This document shows, piece by piece, positions 42,427 to 51,408 of a stretch of 64,000 bases of DNA. Source of the stretch: Comamonadaceae bacterium UBA2121 (GTDB taxonomy: Bacteria; Pseudomonadota; Gammaproteobacteria; Burkholderiales; Burkholderiaceae_C); the NCBI GenBank assembly GCA_002331385.1, contig DCYB01000001.1:372001-436000 (forward strand), read 5' to 3'. Numbering within the stretch: the first letter of the stretch is position 1; each line of letters begins with the position of its first letter. The translations under genes were made by a program, and so were the position numbers. The notes below the pieces were generated by a model. That model saw only the letters and a program-made list of their open reading frames with translations. It was not told the DNA's origin and made no database searches.

Positions 42427-44622
42427 TCACTCGGGAATCCGGATGCTGTTGCCCGCAAATCCGATCTGCTGCGCCGCCGCTGGCGACAGGGCAAACGGCG
42501 GCACATTGGCCTGCGTGATCTGCGTGGCCGCACCCGGCGCGCCACCGCGCGGCGTACCGTGCACGACCTGGCTGGCTGGCAGCGCTGCCTTGTTCTTCAG
42601 GTGATCCCACATCGCGTCCATGGCCTGATTGAAGTACGGGTGCAGCGGCACGAAGCGCGTGTCGAAGCCGCCGAACAACAGGAAGGCGTCGAAGTGCTGT
42701 GCATTCGTCACCTCGATGTAGCGCAGTTGCGACTTGCTGCCTTCCAGCGTCTGGTTGAGCGCGGTGTAGGCGCGTGCGTTGTTGTTCACCGGTACGAGCG
42801 CATCGCTGCGGCCCGCCACAATGATGGCCGGTTTGCCCTTCAGGTTGGCGCTGTGGTGCACCTCTGCGATGCCAGCGCGCACGGCGTCGCTCTGCGACTT
42901 GGACGGCGTGCTGTCTGCCGTCAGCGCCGCACCGGTTTGCGGGTTCACGCCCGACACCAGCGCGTGCTGGCACAGCGCATTGTCCAGCCCCAGATCGGCC
43001 ACGCCGGTGGATGGCGATACGGCAAACGGCCACGACTTCGCACCGCCCACCGAGTCGTTATAGATCACCGTAGCAGGCGTGCCATTGGCCGTGCCATTGG
43101 CCGTGGCAAAGCTCTGGGCCAGCGCTGCTGCCGGTGCAGGAATCACGTCGCCCGTCGCGTTGGCCGTGCCGAAGCTCGTGTTGCACAGATTCGCATCGGC
43201 GCCAAAACGGCCATATGCCATGGTGTACATGCCCGATAGGATCGGCCCGTTACCCAACGCGTAGTGCGCGTTGTGCATCTGGTCGTTCTCTTTGCTCCAG
43301 CCATAGGCGCGCAATTTGGCAAGCGCATCGGCTGCGCGCTCTGACGTGGTTGCACCCCTCACCAGCCCCTTGGCAGCCAAGCCATCGCAACGTGCCGTCG
43401 CGCGCGCCGTCATGGCCGTGAGCGTGATGTAGTTGTAGATGGAGGTTTCGTTGATGGTCGCGTCAGGCGCCAGCGCCGCGCACGGCTGGTAGATGTTCCC
43501 GTAGGTGGTGTAGTCCGCCAGCGTCTTGCCATATCCCGCCACGGCCGTGTCGCCCACCTGGATGCCGTAGCCATTGGCCGTCGGCATCTCGGTCACAGGC
43601 TCGGACGCCACAACGCCGTCGATCAGGCCGTCCTTGTCCTGCTCCGCCGCGCGCAGCACCGCCGCGCCGCCGTTGGAGGCCGAGCCGCCGATCACCAGTG
43701 TGTTGTTCTTGTCGAACGGCACGGGATCATCCGGCTTGCCGTACAGCGCGTTGAGCACATACAGCGCGTACTTGCCTGCGGCGATGGTGTCCGTGCCCCA
43801 GGACTTTTCGGGGTTCTGCTGCGACTGCGCGTGCTTGATGGCGACGCGATTGGGGAAGGCCGCGTTGTAGGCGGTGCGCGCCGCATCCGTGAGTTGGGCG
43901 GCAAAAAAGCTCAGCGAGCCTGCCGCCGTGCGCGTGGCGCGCTGGCCGTTGATCTTGTTGACCGTGTCGTCCGAGAGATTGTGCAGACCCACGCCCTTGC
44001 CTGCATCAGTCAGCGCGACGGCGCAGCCCTTCTTCAGTCCCCACTCGCCCGCCGTGCCAATGGCGCCGTAGACGCCGCGCGAGCCAGACGATGGCCCCAG
44101 CACGATGCACGCATTCTTGCGGTCGAAGCTGTCTGGCACCTGCACGGCAATGACGGTCTGCTTGCGGCCTGTGCCATCGTCCAGCACGGCCACATATTCG
44201 CGCCCGGGGATCAGGCCTTCCGCCTGTGTGACTTCACCCTTGGCCGTGACGTTGGGGCCATACAGCGTGCCATAGCCGCCACCCGGCGTCGGGTCGAGAA
44301 TGCCGCGATAGTTGGAGTACAGCGCATTGCGGCGCAGTTCGGCCGCCGTGGGGTTAGCCGCATCGGCATAAGCAGGCGCCGCCGCGGCGCCCAGCCCAGT
44401 CTTGCCGATACCGCCGGTGAGCAAATCCTGCTCGGCAGCGCTGGCACCCGCGCCCACCTTGGTCGCCGGATACTGCGTGGCGCTGATTTCCGTGATGCCC
44501 TGCGGTAGCTCGTTCGTGACGTGGTGCGAGCTGCCTCCGCATGCGGCCAGCGTGGCGCAGGCCATGGCGGTCAGTGTCCAATGCAGTCTGGTGACGAAAC
44601 CCGGGTTTGTTTTCAATGGCAT
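42427..44622 (-). CDS. D-(-)-3-hydroxybutyrate oligomer hydrolase, predicted lipoprotein
   Basis: This enzyme would split 3-hydroxybutyrate oligomers to monomers in polyhydroxybutyrate use. The 731-residue length and motifs match the 3HB-oligomer hydrolase family of Burkholderiales: YSNYRGILDPTPGGGYG near residue 100, ACIVLGPSSGSRGVYGAI, and the lipase-like nucleophile VIGGSASNGGAAVLRAAEQD (Ser about 322). Later DALVPVNNNARAY and EVTNAQHFDAFL supply candidate acid and His. The N-terminus has a signal with lipobox-like TLAAC (Cys about 28), so the enzyme is probably exported. ATG at 44622 has GGGAG upstream. It is inserted between sulfur genes and probably has its own promoter. Confidence 0.9.
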   Translation of the reverse strand: MPLKTNPGFVTRLHWTLTAMACATLAACGGSSHHVTNELPQGITEISATQYPATKVGAGASAAEQDLLTGGIGKTGLGAAAAPAYADAANPTAAELRRNALYSNYRGILDPTPGGGYGTLYGPNVTAKGEVTQAEGLIPGREYVAVLDDGTGRKQTVIAVQVPDSFDRKNACIVLGPSSGSRGVYGAIGTAGEWGLKKGCAVALTDAGKGVGLHNLSDDTVNKINGQRATRTAAGSLSFFAAQLTDAARTAYNAAFPNRVAIKHAQSQQNPEKSWGTDTIAAGKYALYVLNALYGKPDDPVPFDKNNTLVIGGSASNGGAAVLRAAEQDKDGLIDGVVASEPVTEMPTANGYGIQVGDTAVAGYGKTLADYTTYGNIYQPCAALAPDATINETSIYNYITLTAMTARATARCDGLAAKGLVRGATTSERAADALAKLRAYGWSKENDQMHNAHYALGNGPILSGMYTMAYGRFGADANLCNTSFGTANATGDVIPAPAAALAQSFATANGTANGTPATVIYNDSVGGAKSWPFAVSPSTGVADLGLDNALCQHALVSGVNPQTGAALTADSTPSKSQSDAVRAGIAEVHHSANLKGKPAIIVAGRSDALVPVNNNARAYTALNQTLEGSKSQLRYIEVTNAQHFDAFLLFGGFDTRFVPLHPYFNQAMDAMWDHLKNKAALPASQVVHGTPRGGAPGAATQITQANVPPFALSPAAAQQIGFAGNSIRIPE

Positions 44623-44756
44623 TGTGTCTCCCGTTGTTTGGGCTCCCGCGTGGGCGGGTATCAGAACGTGGCCGACGGGGATGTCGGCAATGCATTGTGA
44701 AAAACAAATCCGGGCAGATCACTCAAAGAAAACCCGCAGTAAGTAACTCCGCGTAG

Positions 44757-45872
44757 TCACGCATGCCGCTCAAGATTCCATTGCTGCCAGCGCAGCGCGA
44801 TCACGGCCCCCAGCACGATGGCGCCGATGGCCACAAAGCTGGAGATCTGCAGCGCGGAAATGGCACTGATACCCTGCCCCACCGTGCAGCCCATGGCCAT
44901 CACGCCGCCCACGCCCATCAGCGTTGCGCCGATGAGGTGGCGTGCCAGATCCGCCGTATCGGCAAATCCCTGCCAGCGGAATTCGCGCCGAAGCAACGCA
45001 TGTGCAAACGATCCGGCAACCATGCCGAACACGGCCACGGCGCCCCAGGTCAGCACCTTGCTCTTGTCACTGAAAAACAGCAGCCAGTCGAGCACATGGG
45101 CCACTGGCGCAACAAAGCTGAAGGACTCGATGCGCCCGGTATAGGTCGCCGCATACATATGTTCCAGCGTCGCGGGATGCTCATGCACTTCACCCCAATG
45201 CCCGCTGATGGCCCATGCCAGCGCCACGCAGGCACCGACGACGAGTCCGCCAACGAGCACGGGCCAGTCGCGTTCACGCTTCACGCCCACTCCCAGCAGC
45301 AGCAGCACCAGCCCGATCAGTCCACCTACCCATAGACGCAGCGCGGCCACGTCGCCCCAACCGTGCGACGCCATCCATTCGGGCAACAGCCCCGGCGTGG
45401 AGAGCGCGACGTTCACGCTGTCGATCCAGCGCACGCGCGGCACCGATGTGATGCCCTTCAGTGTGGCGAACGCTGCCGCGGCCATCACCACTAGCACCAC
45501 AAGGGATTTGAGGCTGCCCGCGCCCACCCGCGTGAGGTTGCGCGCACCGCAGCCGGACGCCAGCACCATGCCCACGCCAAACATCAGGCCGCCAAGCAGC
45601 GTAGACAGCCACAGCACATGCGGTATCGCGTAGACGATGTCTGCCGGCTGCACCCAGCCCATGGCGGACAGCGCGGTGAACCCCCACATCGCCACCCCAA
45701 TGGCCAGCAGCCACTGGCGCAGGCGCGTCCAGTCGCCGACATACACCACATCGCTGATCGCGCCCATGGTGCAAAAGCGCGTTTCTCGCATGACCGCGCC
45801 CATGACGGCGGCCAGCAAAAAAACCGCCACCAGAACGGTGGCGACCAACGAATCAAACTCGGAAACACTCAT
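44757..45872 (-). CDS. YeeE/YedE-family sulfur transporter at the end of the sox cluster
   Basis: This membrane protein of about 371 residues has roughly ten hydrophobic helices and three cysteine motifs: RETRFCTMGAISD near residue 32, LASGCGARNLTRVG, and MAMGCTVGQGISAISAL. These fit YeeE/YedE sulfur transporters that pass thiosulfate or sulfane sulfur. The ATG at 45872 (MSVSEFDS) is chosen; the TTG at 45908 would add 12 residues. It is 59 bases after soxB on the same strand, with a small hairpin between. It probably imports or exports an intermediate of the Sox pathway. Confidence 0.82.
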   Translation of the reverse strand: MSVSEFDSLVATVLVAVFLLAAVMGAVMRETRFCTMGAISDVVYVGDWTRLRQWLLAIGVAMWGFTALSAMGWVQPADIVYAIPHVLWLSTLLGGLMFGVGMVLASGCGARNLTRVGAGSLKSLVVLVVMAAAAFATLKGITSVPRVRWIDSVNVALSTPGLLPEWMASHGWGDVAALRLWVGGLIGLVLLLLGVGVKRERDWPVLVGGLVVGACVALAWAISGHWGEVHEHPATLEHMYAATYTGRIESFSFVAPVAHVLDWLLFFSDKSKVLTWGAVAVFGMVAGSFAHALLRREFRWQGFADTADLARHLIGATLMGVGGVMAMGCTVGQGISAISALQISSFVAIGAIVLGAVIALRWQQWNLERHA

Positions 45873-45882
45873 GGCGCGTATT

Positions 45883-45897
45883 GGAGCGTTTCGCTCC
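45883..45897 (-). promoter_or_regulatory. Small hairpin between soxB and the YeeE/YedE gene
   Basis: GGAGCG and CGCTCC pair across a three-base loop, 11 bases before the chosen ATG. It covers the usual ribosome-site position, so it may reduce translation or protect an RNA end. Confidence 0.35.
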
Positions 45898-45930
45898 CAT
45901 ACGCGCAACGGAAATACCCTAAATCCCCTA

Positions 45931-47658
45931 CTAGGCTATCCCGTCATTTGGCTTGACATTAAGCAGCTCTGGCTCATTCAATTTGCGTGGAGCGATGGTT
46001 TTTTGATCTTTAAGCCATGGCTCGACGATCTCCCAGATCTGCTTGTTGCCTGCGCTCTTGGCCTCTTCCGCCACCGGGGCCCAACCGGCTACCTTGTATT
46101 TCTTGTCGGCATCCAGCACCTGACCGTTCAGGCGCATGTCGGTGATGCGGCTGCCCGCCTTGCCGGTCGGATCGCACTTGTACTGCAAGCCGCCCACGCG
46201 CACCATGTCGCCGCCCTGCTGGTAATACGGGTCCGGGTTGAACAGGTTGTCGCAGACGTCTTCGAGCACCGTCTTGATCGTGGCGCCGGTCATCTCGGTG
46301 ACGGTGGCGTAGGAATACGTTGTCGCCGTCATGTCCATGAGCCATTCGCGCGTAATCTCCTGGCCCGGCAGCAGCGAGGTGCCCCAGCGGAATCCGGGCG
46401 AAAACGCAATCGGGCAATCCTGCACGGCCATCATCGCGTCGAGCAGCAACTGGTCGCCCGTTCCGTTGAAGTTGCCTCGGCGATACAGCGTGCCGTCTGT
46501 GCGCGCCAGCACTTCGTTGAGCTTGGCTTCGTAGGGCGTGCGCACCTTGGCGATCAAGGCGCCCATCTCGGCGTCTGCGGACAGAATGTTGGAGAACACC
46601 GGCAGCAGGCGGTATTTGAAGTCCGCGACCTTGCCATCCTTCACGTCGAAGTCGAGCACGCCGAGGAACTTGCCGTTGGAGCCGGCGTTGGTCACGATGG
46701 TCTTGCCACCCGCGTTCTCAACGATGGTCGGCACCGGCATGCCGTCGTGCGTGTGACCGCCCAGAATTGCATCGATGCCGCGCACGCGCGAGGCCATTTT
46801 CAGGTCGACGTCCATGCCGTTGTGCGACAGCACAACCACCACCTTGGCGCCCTTGCCGCGCGCCTCGTCCACCATCTGCTGCAGGTTCTCGTCCTGGATG
46901 CCGAAGCTCCAGTCCGCCACCATGTAGCGCGGGTTGGCGATGGGCGTGTACGGAAACGCCTGACCGATGATGGCGCAGGGCACACCGTTGATTTCGCGGA
47001 TCACATAGGGCTTGAAAACCGGATCGCCGAAATCGGTAGTCTTCACGTTCTGCGCGACAAAATCGAGCTTGCTGCCGAAATCCTTCTGGATGATCTCCTG
47101 CACGCGCTCCATGCCGTAGGTGAACTCCCAATGGCCGGTCATCACGTCCACGCCCAGCAGTTTGCAGGCGTCCACCATGTCCTGCGCGTTCGTCCACAGC
47201 GAAGTGGCCGACCCTTGCCAGGTATCGCCGCCATCGAGCAGCAGCGCGCCGGGGCGCGAGGCGCGCATGCGCTTGACCAGCGTGGACAGGTGTGCAAAGC
47301 CACCCACCTTGCCGTAGCGCTTGGCGGCGGCTTCAAAGTCGAGGTAGCTGAACGCATAGGCCTGCGCAGTGCCGGGCCGCACACCGGCGGACTTCAGCAG
47401 ATGCTCGCCCACCAGATGTGGGCGCTGATTCTTCATCGTGCCGATGCCCAGATTGACGTTCGGCTCGCGGAAGTAGATCGGGTTGAGCTGCGCGTGGCAG
47501 TCGGTCATGTGCAGGAAGGAGACGTTGCCGAACTTCGGCACGTCGTACAGCGCGTTGTCCGCCGCCTTCGAGTCGGCATAGGCGTAGCGCTGCAAGCCCA
47601 TGCCAGCCACGCCTGCGGCGGCCAGCACTTGCATGAATTCACGTTTGGAAAGGCTCAT
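45931..47658 (-). CDS. soxB: Thiosulfohydrolase SoxB
   Basis: SoxB removes the terminal sulfone from SoxY-bound thiosulfate as sulfate. The 575-residue protein has a Tat-like N-terminus (KREFMQVLAAAGVAGMG). Metallophosphatase motifs follow: LHMTDCHAQLNPIYFREP, LDGGDTWQGSATSLWT, TGHWEFTYG, VLSHNGMDVD and ILGGHTHDGMPVP. The middle and C-terminal parts (FNGTGDQLLLDAMM, FSPGFRWGTSLLPGQEIT, GGDMVRVGGLQYKCDP) are SoxB-specific and separate it from the UshA-like enzyme elsewhere in the window. The ATG at 47658 is chosen because the Tat-like signal then starts normally. soxX is upstream with a REP-like hairpin in the gap. Confidence 0.95.
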   Translation of the reverse strand: MSLSKREFMQVLAAAGVAGMGLQRYAYADSKAADNALYDVPKFGNVSFLHMTDCHAQLNPIYFREPNVNLGIGTMKNQRPHLVGEHLLKSAGVRPGTAQAYAFSYLDFEAAAKRYGKVGGFAHLSTLVKRMRASRPGALLLDGGDTWQGSATSLWTNAQDMVDACKLLGVDVMTGHWEFTYGMERVQEIIQKDFGSKLDFVAQNVKTTDFGDPVFKPYVIREINGVPCAIIGQAFPYTPIANPRYMVADWSFGIQDENLQQMVDEARGKGAKVVVVLSHNGMDVDLKMASRVRGIDAILGGHTHDGMPVPTIVENAGGKTIVTNAGSNGKFLGVLDFDVKDGKVADFKYRLLPVFSNILSADAEMGALIAKVRTPYEAKLNEVLARTDGTLYRRGNFNGTGDQLLLDAMMAVQDCPIAFSPGFRWGTSLLPGQEITREWLMDMTATTYSYATVTEMTGATIKTVLEDVCDNLFNPDPYYQQGGDMVRVGGLQYKCDPTGKAGSRITDMRLNGQVLDADKKYKVAGWAPVAEEAKSAGNKQIWEIVEPWLKDQKTIAPRKLNEPELLNVKPNDGIA

Positions 47659-47770
47659 CGGGTGATCCCTGTTGGTACTTGTCTTGTGCCTTCGGCCCTG
47701 TGGTGGGCAAAGGCGGGTGAGTTGCGTCGTGCGGGATGACGCGCGCGGCGCGCGCATCCCCTCACCCGGA

Positions 47771-47791
47771 CCTCTCCCGCACAGGGAGAGG
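47771..47791. repeat. REP-like inverted repeat between soxX and soxB
   Basis: CCTCTCCC and GGGAGAGG pair across GCACA, inside the wider pattern CTCACCCGGACCTCTCCC. This form of palindrome is a common dispersed intergenic repeat in Burkholderiales and Xanthomonadales. Only this copy was noticed in the window. Confidence 0.6.
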
Positions 47792-47806
47792 GTTTGCTGG
47801 ACGCCG

Positions 47807-48463
47807 TTATTTGTTGACAGGCGATTGCGGATCGATCAGCAGCGCCACCAAGTCGCGCACCTGACCTTCGGTGAGAATGCCGGCATGACCGAAGCGCGGC
47901 ATGCCGGAGCATGCGTTGTAGGCCTTGGCGTTCCAGATCTTGCCCCACGTGTATTCCACGATGGCCTTGGCCTCGGGGCTGTTGGGATCGGTCACGCCAC
48001 GGATCTTGCCGTAGTGGTACAGGCTCGGGCCCAGCGTGCCGAACGAGATCTCCTGCTTGCTGATCTGGTGGCAGTTGTAGCAATTGCCGCCATTGGTAGC
48101 GCCGGGTTTGTCGTTCCAGGTCATGCCCTTGCCGTCCTGCGCGATCTTCTCGCCGGCCTTCCAGTCACCCAGGAATTTGCCGTCTGCGGGCCACTTCACC
48201 GTCTTGAGGCTGTCGGCCTCGATCTGGGCTGCGAGCTTGGGATCGATCGGCTTGCCGCTCACGTCGGCAGCGCTGCATGCGGCGTTGCTGGCGTCCTGCT
48301 GCAGGCGATCCACCTTGGCGATGCCCTTGTCGGAAAACGATGCGTTGACGACCTGCTGCGCGAGTTGGTCGGCATTGCTGGAATGGTCCACCGAAGCGCA
48401 GCCCAGCACGATGAATGAAGACGCCACGCCAAGCACGGGCAACCAGTTGGTACGAATAGTCAT
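47807..48463 (-). CDS. soxX: Sulfur-oxidation cytochrome SoxX
   Basis: SoxX pairs with SoxA to load thiosulfate on SoxY and passes electrons to the respiratory chain. The 218-residue protein has one heme site, CYNCH (about 131-135), and a Met ligand in CSGMPRFGHAGIL. The GTLGPSLYHYGKIRG stretch is typical of SoxX. The signal peptide ends with VLGC, a lipobox-like site (Cys about 22), so it may be lipid-anchored; many SoxX proteins are soluble. ATG at 48463 has AGGGAGG upstream. soxA ends 12 bases before it. Confidence 0.93.
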   Translation of the reverse strand: MTIRTNWLPVLGVASSFIVLGCASVDHSSNADQLAQQVVNASFSDKGIAKVDRLQQDASNAACSAADVSGKPIDPKLAAQIEADSLKTVKWPADGKFLGDWKAGEKIAQDGKGMTWNDKPGATNGGNCYNCHQISKQEISFGTLGPSLYHYGKIRGVTDPNSPEAKAIVEYTWGKIWNAKAYNACSGMPRFGHAGILTEGQVRDLVALLIDPQSPVNK

Positions 48464-48475
48464 GTTGCCTCCCTG

Positions 48476-49294
48476 TTAACGCTTGATGGTCGGAGCCGTG
48501 GCTTCACCGCCCTTGCCGTTCACGCCCATATAGACGCCCAGCGCGATCGTGGCGTCGCTGGCGAATCCGGGATACGGAAAGCGCTGCTGACGGAAGCAGT
48601 CGTTCAGGCGGCGCTGCATGCTCCAGAGCTCACCGGAGGACACGCGGTACGCGGGCCATGCACCAAAGCCTGCAGCAGCGCCGGGGTTCTTGGTGAGGTT
48701 GGGCAGGTCCTGCAGGCGGATGCGCTTGTCATCCGCGCCATGGCAGGTGGCGCAGGCAAAGTCGTGTGGGCCGCCACGCATGTAGAACATGCGCTTGCCG
48801 ACCTCGTACATTTCCTTTTCCTTGGGATGGTTCTGCGACAGGTTGAACTTCATGCCCTTGGACTCGGCAGAAATCCACGCCACCAGACCTTCGATGTTCT
48901 TCTGCTCGTCCTTGCCGAAAGGCGTGGTGGCAATCTTCTTGGCATCCAGTCCTTGCAGTGTTTCCATGCAGGTGAGCAGGCGCGACTCCAGATCCTGCAC
49001 CTTGTTGGTGTCGGCAAAATAGCGCGGCAACTCAACGAACGCGCCCTTCACCACACCGGGTCCCTTGCCGAGATCGCAGCGTTCCATGGAAGCGTTCTTG
49101 GGGCCGCGTTTTTGTTTCCACAGCTCCTCACCCTTCATCTCGAACAGTTCGGCAGGATTGCCGTCCTGCAGCATTTCACGGTATTCGGCAATGCCGTCCG
49201 CCGTGCTCTTCTGGGCCACAGCCGGCTGAAGCGCGCATAGCAATGTCAACGCAACAGCTGCACTGGGCAAGGCTCCTTTTGTTGTATGTCTCAT
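48476..49294 (-). CDS. soxA: Sulfur-oxidation cytochrome SoxA (monoheme type)
   Basis: SoxA forms the SoxAX complex that links thiosulfate to the SoxY cysteine. The 272-residue protein has a signal peptide (cleavage near AVAQ). Only one heme motif is present, CATCH in FACATCHGADDKR. The N-terminal heme site of diheme SoxA is lost, leaving Cys residues in MERCDLG and LLTCMETL that may form a disulfide. The active-site Cys that ligates heme is in NDCFRQQRFPYPG. ATG at 49294 has AGAGGAC upstream; the extra 40 codons upstream are rejected. soxZ lies 159 bases upstream. Confidence 0.94.
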   Translation of the reverse strand: MRHTTKGALPSAAVALTLLCALQPAVAQKSTADGIAEYREMLQDGNPAELFEMKGEELWKQKRGPKNASMERCDLGKGPGVVKGAFVELPRYFADTNKVQDLESRLLTCMETLQGLDAKKIATTPFGKDEQKNIEGLVAWISAESKGMKFNLSQNHPKEKEMYEVGKRMFYMRGGPHDFACATCHGADDKRIRLQDLPNLTKNPGAAAGFGAWPAYRVSSGELWSMQRRLNDCFRQQRFPYPGFASDATIALGVYMGVNGKGGEATAPTIKR

Positions 49295-49453
49295 CGGGTG
49301 TCCTCTGTTGTTGTGGTGGGGAACGGGTGGTGGCCATCCGGCGTACACAGGACTTGTGTGCGGCGCAGCAAAAGTGCGCTTTCCGATATGACCAAGAGCC
49401 TGTTCACGATTCACGCGTCAACAGGCTCTTGTCTGGCTAGGGCGATCCGCGCG

Positions 49454-49765
49454 TCAGCTGACGGTCGCCTCGTCAGTGCGGGTCTCGCCCTTGTTGTCCT
49501 TCCAGGTCACGGACAGCTTGTCGCCTGCCTTCGCGCCCTTGATGTTGAACTGCAGGAACGGGTTCTTGGACACGGCAGGACCCCACTCCGCGCGGAATAC
49601 CTGCTTGCCGTTCAGGGATGCGGTCACATCCTGGATGAACCAGGCAGGAATGACCTGGCCGTTGGCGTCCTTGCGCTGGCCGGTTTCCATTTCGTGGGAC
49701 ATCAGTACGCGGACGGTGGTTTTGTCGCCCGAGGCTTGGGCGCGGATGCGCATCGGATCTGGCAT
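49454..49765 (-). CDS. soxZ: Sulfur carrier complex protein SoxZ
   Basis: SoxZ is the partner of the SoxY carrier. The 103-residue protein has a short beta-sandwich: MRIRAQASGDKTTVRVLMSHEMETG at the start, IPAWFIQDVTASLNG, and KAGDKLSVTWKDNKGE near the end. It has no signal peptide of its own and is probably exported with SoxY. ATG at 49765 has AAGGAG upstream. soxY ends 48 bases before it, as in other clusters. Confidence 0.95.
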   Translation of the reverse strand: MPDPMRIRAQASGDKTTVRVLMSHEMETGQRKDANGQVIPAWFIQDVTASLNGKQVFRAEWGPAVSKNPFLQFNIKGAKAGDKLSVTWKDNKGETRTDEATVS

Positions 49766-49813
49766 GTTCTTCTCCTTGTCTATCTAAATACGTGGCGAGG
49801 GTGAGGCGCGCGA

Positions 49814-50269
49814 TCAGCCGCCGCAGCCGCCCAGCGTGACCTTGACTTCCTTCTTTGCATACAGCGCCTTGCCATCGTTGGTGATGGCGACGGCGTACAC
49901 ATCGGAGGTCTGACCGAGCTTGGCGCGGGTGAGGAAGTTGGGCTCCACGGCATCCGACACATCGAACGACGCCACCAGCGTGTTGGGATTCTTCTCCACC
50001 AGAATCACCACCTGCTTCACATTGGCGAGCGTGGTGGCTGCACCGATGGGCACCACCGCGCCGTTCTCGGCAATATCGGGGGCCGTCAGCGTGACGTCCT
50101 TGCTTTCGGCGGGAGCGCCAGCGCCCAGCGCCTTCATCACGTCGGCCACGGTCTTCGCGTCAAACGCCGCTTTGTTGAATGCCAGCGCTGCCTGTGGCAG
50201 CAGCCCTGCGGCGAGCAGCATGCCGGTGACCGCTGCGGTGCTCTTGACTGCCTGTCTACGTGAAACCAT
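49814..50269 (-). CDS. soxY: Sulfur carrier protein SoxY
   Basis: SoxY carries the sulfur substrate on a C-terminal cysteine during Sox oxidation. The 151-residue protein ends with the characteristic VTLGGCGG swinging arm. A Tat-type signal (SRRQAVKSTAAVTGMLLAAGLLPQ) exports it with SoxZ. The ATG at 50269 has AAGGAG upstream; the frame extends upstream but that part lacks similarity. It is followed by soxZ and preceded by soxD. Confidence 0.95.
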   Translation of the reverse strand: MVSRRQAVKSTAAVTGMLLAAGLLPQAALAFNKAAFDAKTVADVMKALGAGAPAESKDVTLTAPDIAENGAVVPIGAATTLANVKQVVILVEKNPNTLVASFDVSDAVEPNFLTRAKLGQTSDVYAVAITNDGKALYAKKEVKVTLGGCGG

Positions 50270-50337
50270 TTTTCTCTCCTTGAATTCCGTTGAAAGAGTC
50301 GTTGTTGTCGGGTGCTTCTTGTACGACCAATCCCTGC

Positions 50338-51408
50338 TCAATGTTTGGCGCCGTTGGCCAGCCATTGGGCGATGGACTTGGCGTCATCATCACTCAGGTT
50401 GGGCTGCGGTGGCATTGGGATATTGCCCCATACGCCGGTGCCGCCGCCCTTGATTTTTCCTACCAGATAGTCGGTCTGGCCTGCATGCTTCTTGGCGATT
50501 TCGCTGAAGCCGGGGCCGACGATTTTCTGCTCCATGCCGTGGCAGGCGACGCAGCCGTTCTTGTCCAGAATGGCCGTCGGTGCAGCCCCCGATGCAGACT
50601 TGGCAGCCGCTGCCGGTGCAGGCTTCGCATCCGACTTCGGCTCCGTCTGCACACCATGCTGCGCGCCGATCAGGCGGTTCTGATCGGCCAGATTGCCGTG
50701 GTTGTTGCTGGCGTGGTCCGGCAGTTGCGAACGCACCTTGGGCTCGGGCCCGCAGTTGTTCATGCACGCCACGGCTTTCACGTCGGGCTTGACGTTCTTG
50801 GCGAACTCCGGGCCCGGCCACATCGCATGCGCGGTCGTCATGCCGTTGCGGTTCGGCATCTTCGCCTGCACTTCGGCGATGTTCTTGTCACTCAGCGTGA
50901 AATCCTGCGGCACGATGTCCGCCAAATTCAGCAGGTACGCCGTCACCGCATACACCTCGTCGGTGGACAGCGACTTGGGTGCATTCCATGGCATGGCGCG
51001 ATTGATGTAGTCCCACACGGTGGACACCGTGGCCACTTTCATGAACGTGGTGCGACCGGGGAACGCGGCGTCCTTCAGGCGCGCCACGTGGCCGCTCTTC
51101 TGGTCTTCCTTCGTCGTGCCGCCGATCAGCGGCGAGAACACCTCGTTGGATTCACCGAAAACGCCGTGGCACGAAGCGCACTTGCCTTCCCAGATGTCCA
51201 TGCCCTTTTCCACCGAGCCAGAGCCTTTCGGCAGGCCCTTGAAATCAGGGCGCACGTCGATGTCCCACGCCTGCACTTCCTTGGGCGTGGCGTTGCGGCC
51301 GACGCCGGGAAATTTCTCCGCGCCGCCCTGCGCCGACGCCGCGCCCGCCATGAGCAAGCCGGACAACGCGAGCGCCAGCGCCTTCTTGGGGTTATGCAAG
51401 CTGGACAT
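50338..51408 (-). CDS. soxD: Diheme cytochrome SoxD-like subunit of sulfane dehydrogenase
   Basis: SoxD with SoxC oxidises the sulfane sulfur left on SoxY, releasing six electrons. The 356-residue protein has a signal peptide and two cytochrome c domains. The first has CASCH (about 76-80) with GGTTKEDQKSG; the second has CVACH (about 289-293) with the Met ligand in GNIPMPPQPNLSD. A low-complexity Ala/Lys linker joins them. The ATG at 51408 (MSSLHNPKK) has GAGGTGG upstream and overlaps the soxC stop by 17 bases, implying coupled translation. Presence of soxCD means thiosulfate can be oxidised fully without sulfur globules. Confidence 0.93.
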   Translation of the reverse strand: MSSLHNPKKALALALSGLLMAGAASAQGGAEKFPGVGRNATPKEVQAWDIDVRPDFKGLPKGSGSVEKGMDIWEGKCASCHGVFGESNEVFSPLIGGTTKEDQKSGHVARLKDAAFPGRTTFMKVATVSTVWDYINRAMPWNAPKSLSTDEVYAVTAYLLNLADIVPQDFTLSDKNIAEVQAKMPNRNGMTTAHAMWPGPEFAKNVKPDVKAVACMNNCGPEPKVRSQLPDHASNNHGNLADQNRLIGAQHGVQTEPKSDAKPAPAAAAKSASGAAPTAILDKNGCVACHGMEQKIVGPGFSEIAKKHAGQTDYLVGKIKGGGTGVWGNIPMPPQPNLSDDDAKSIAQWLANGAKH

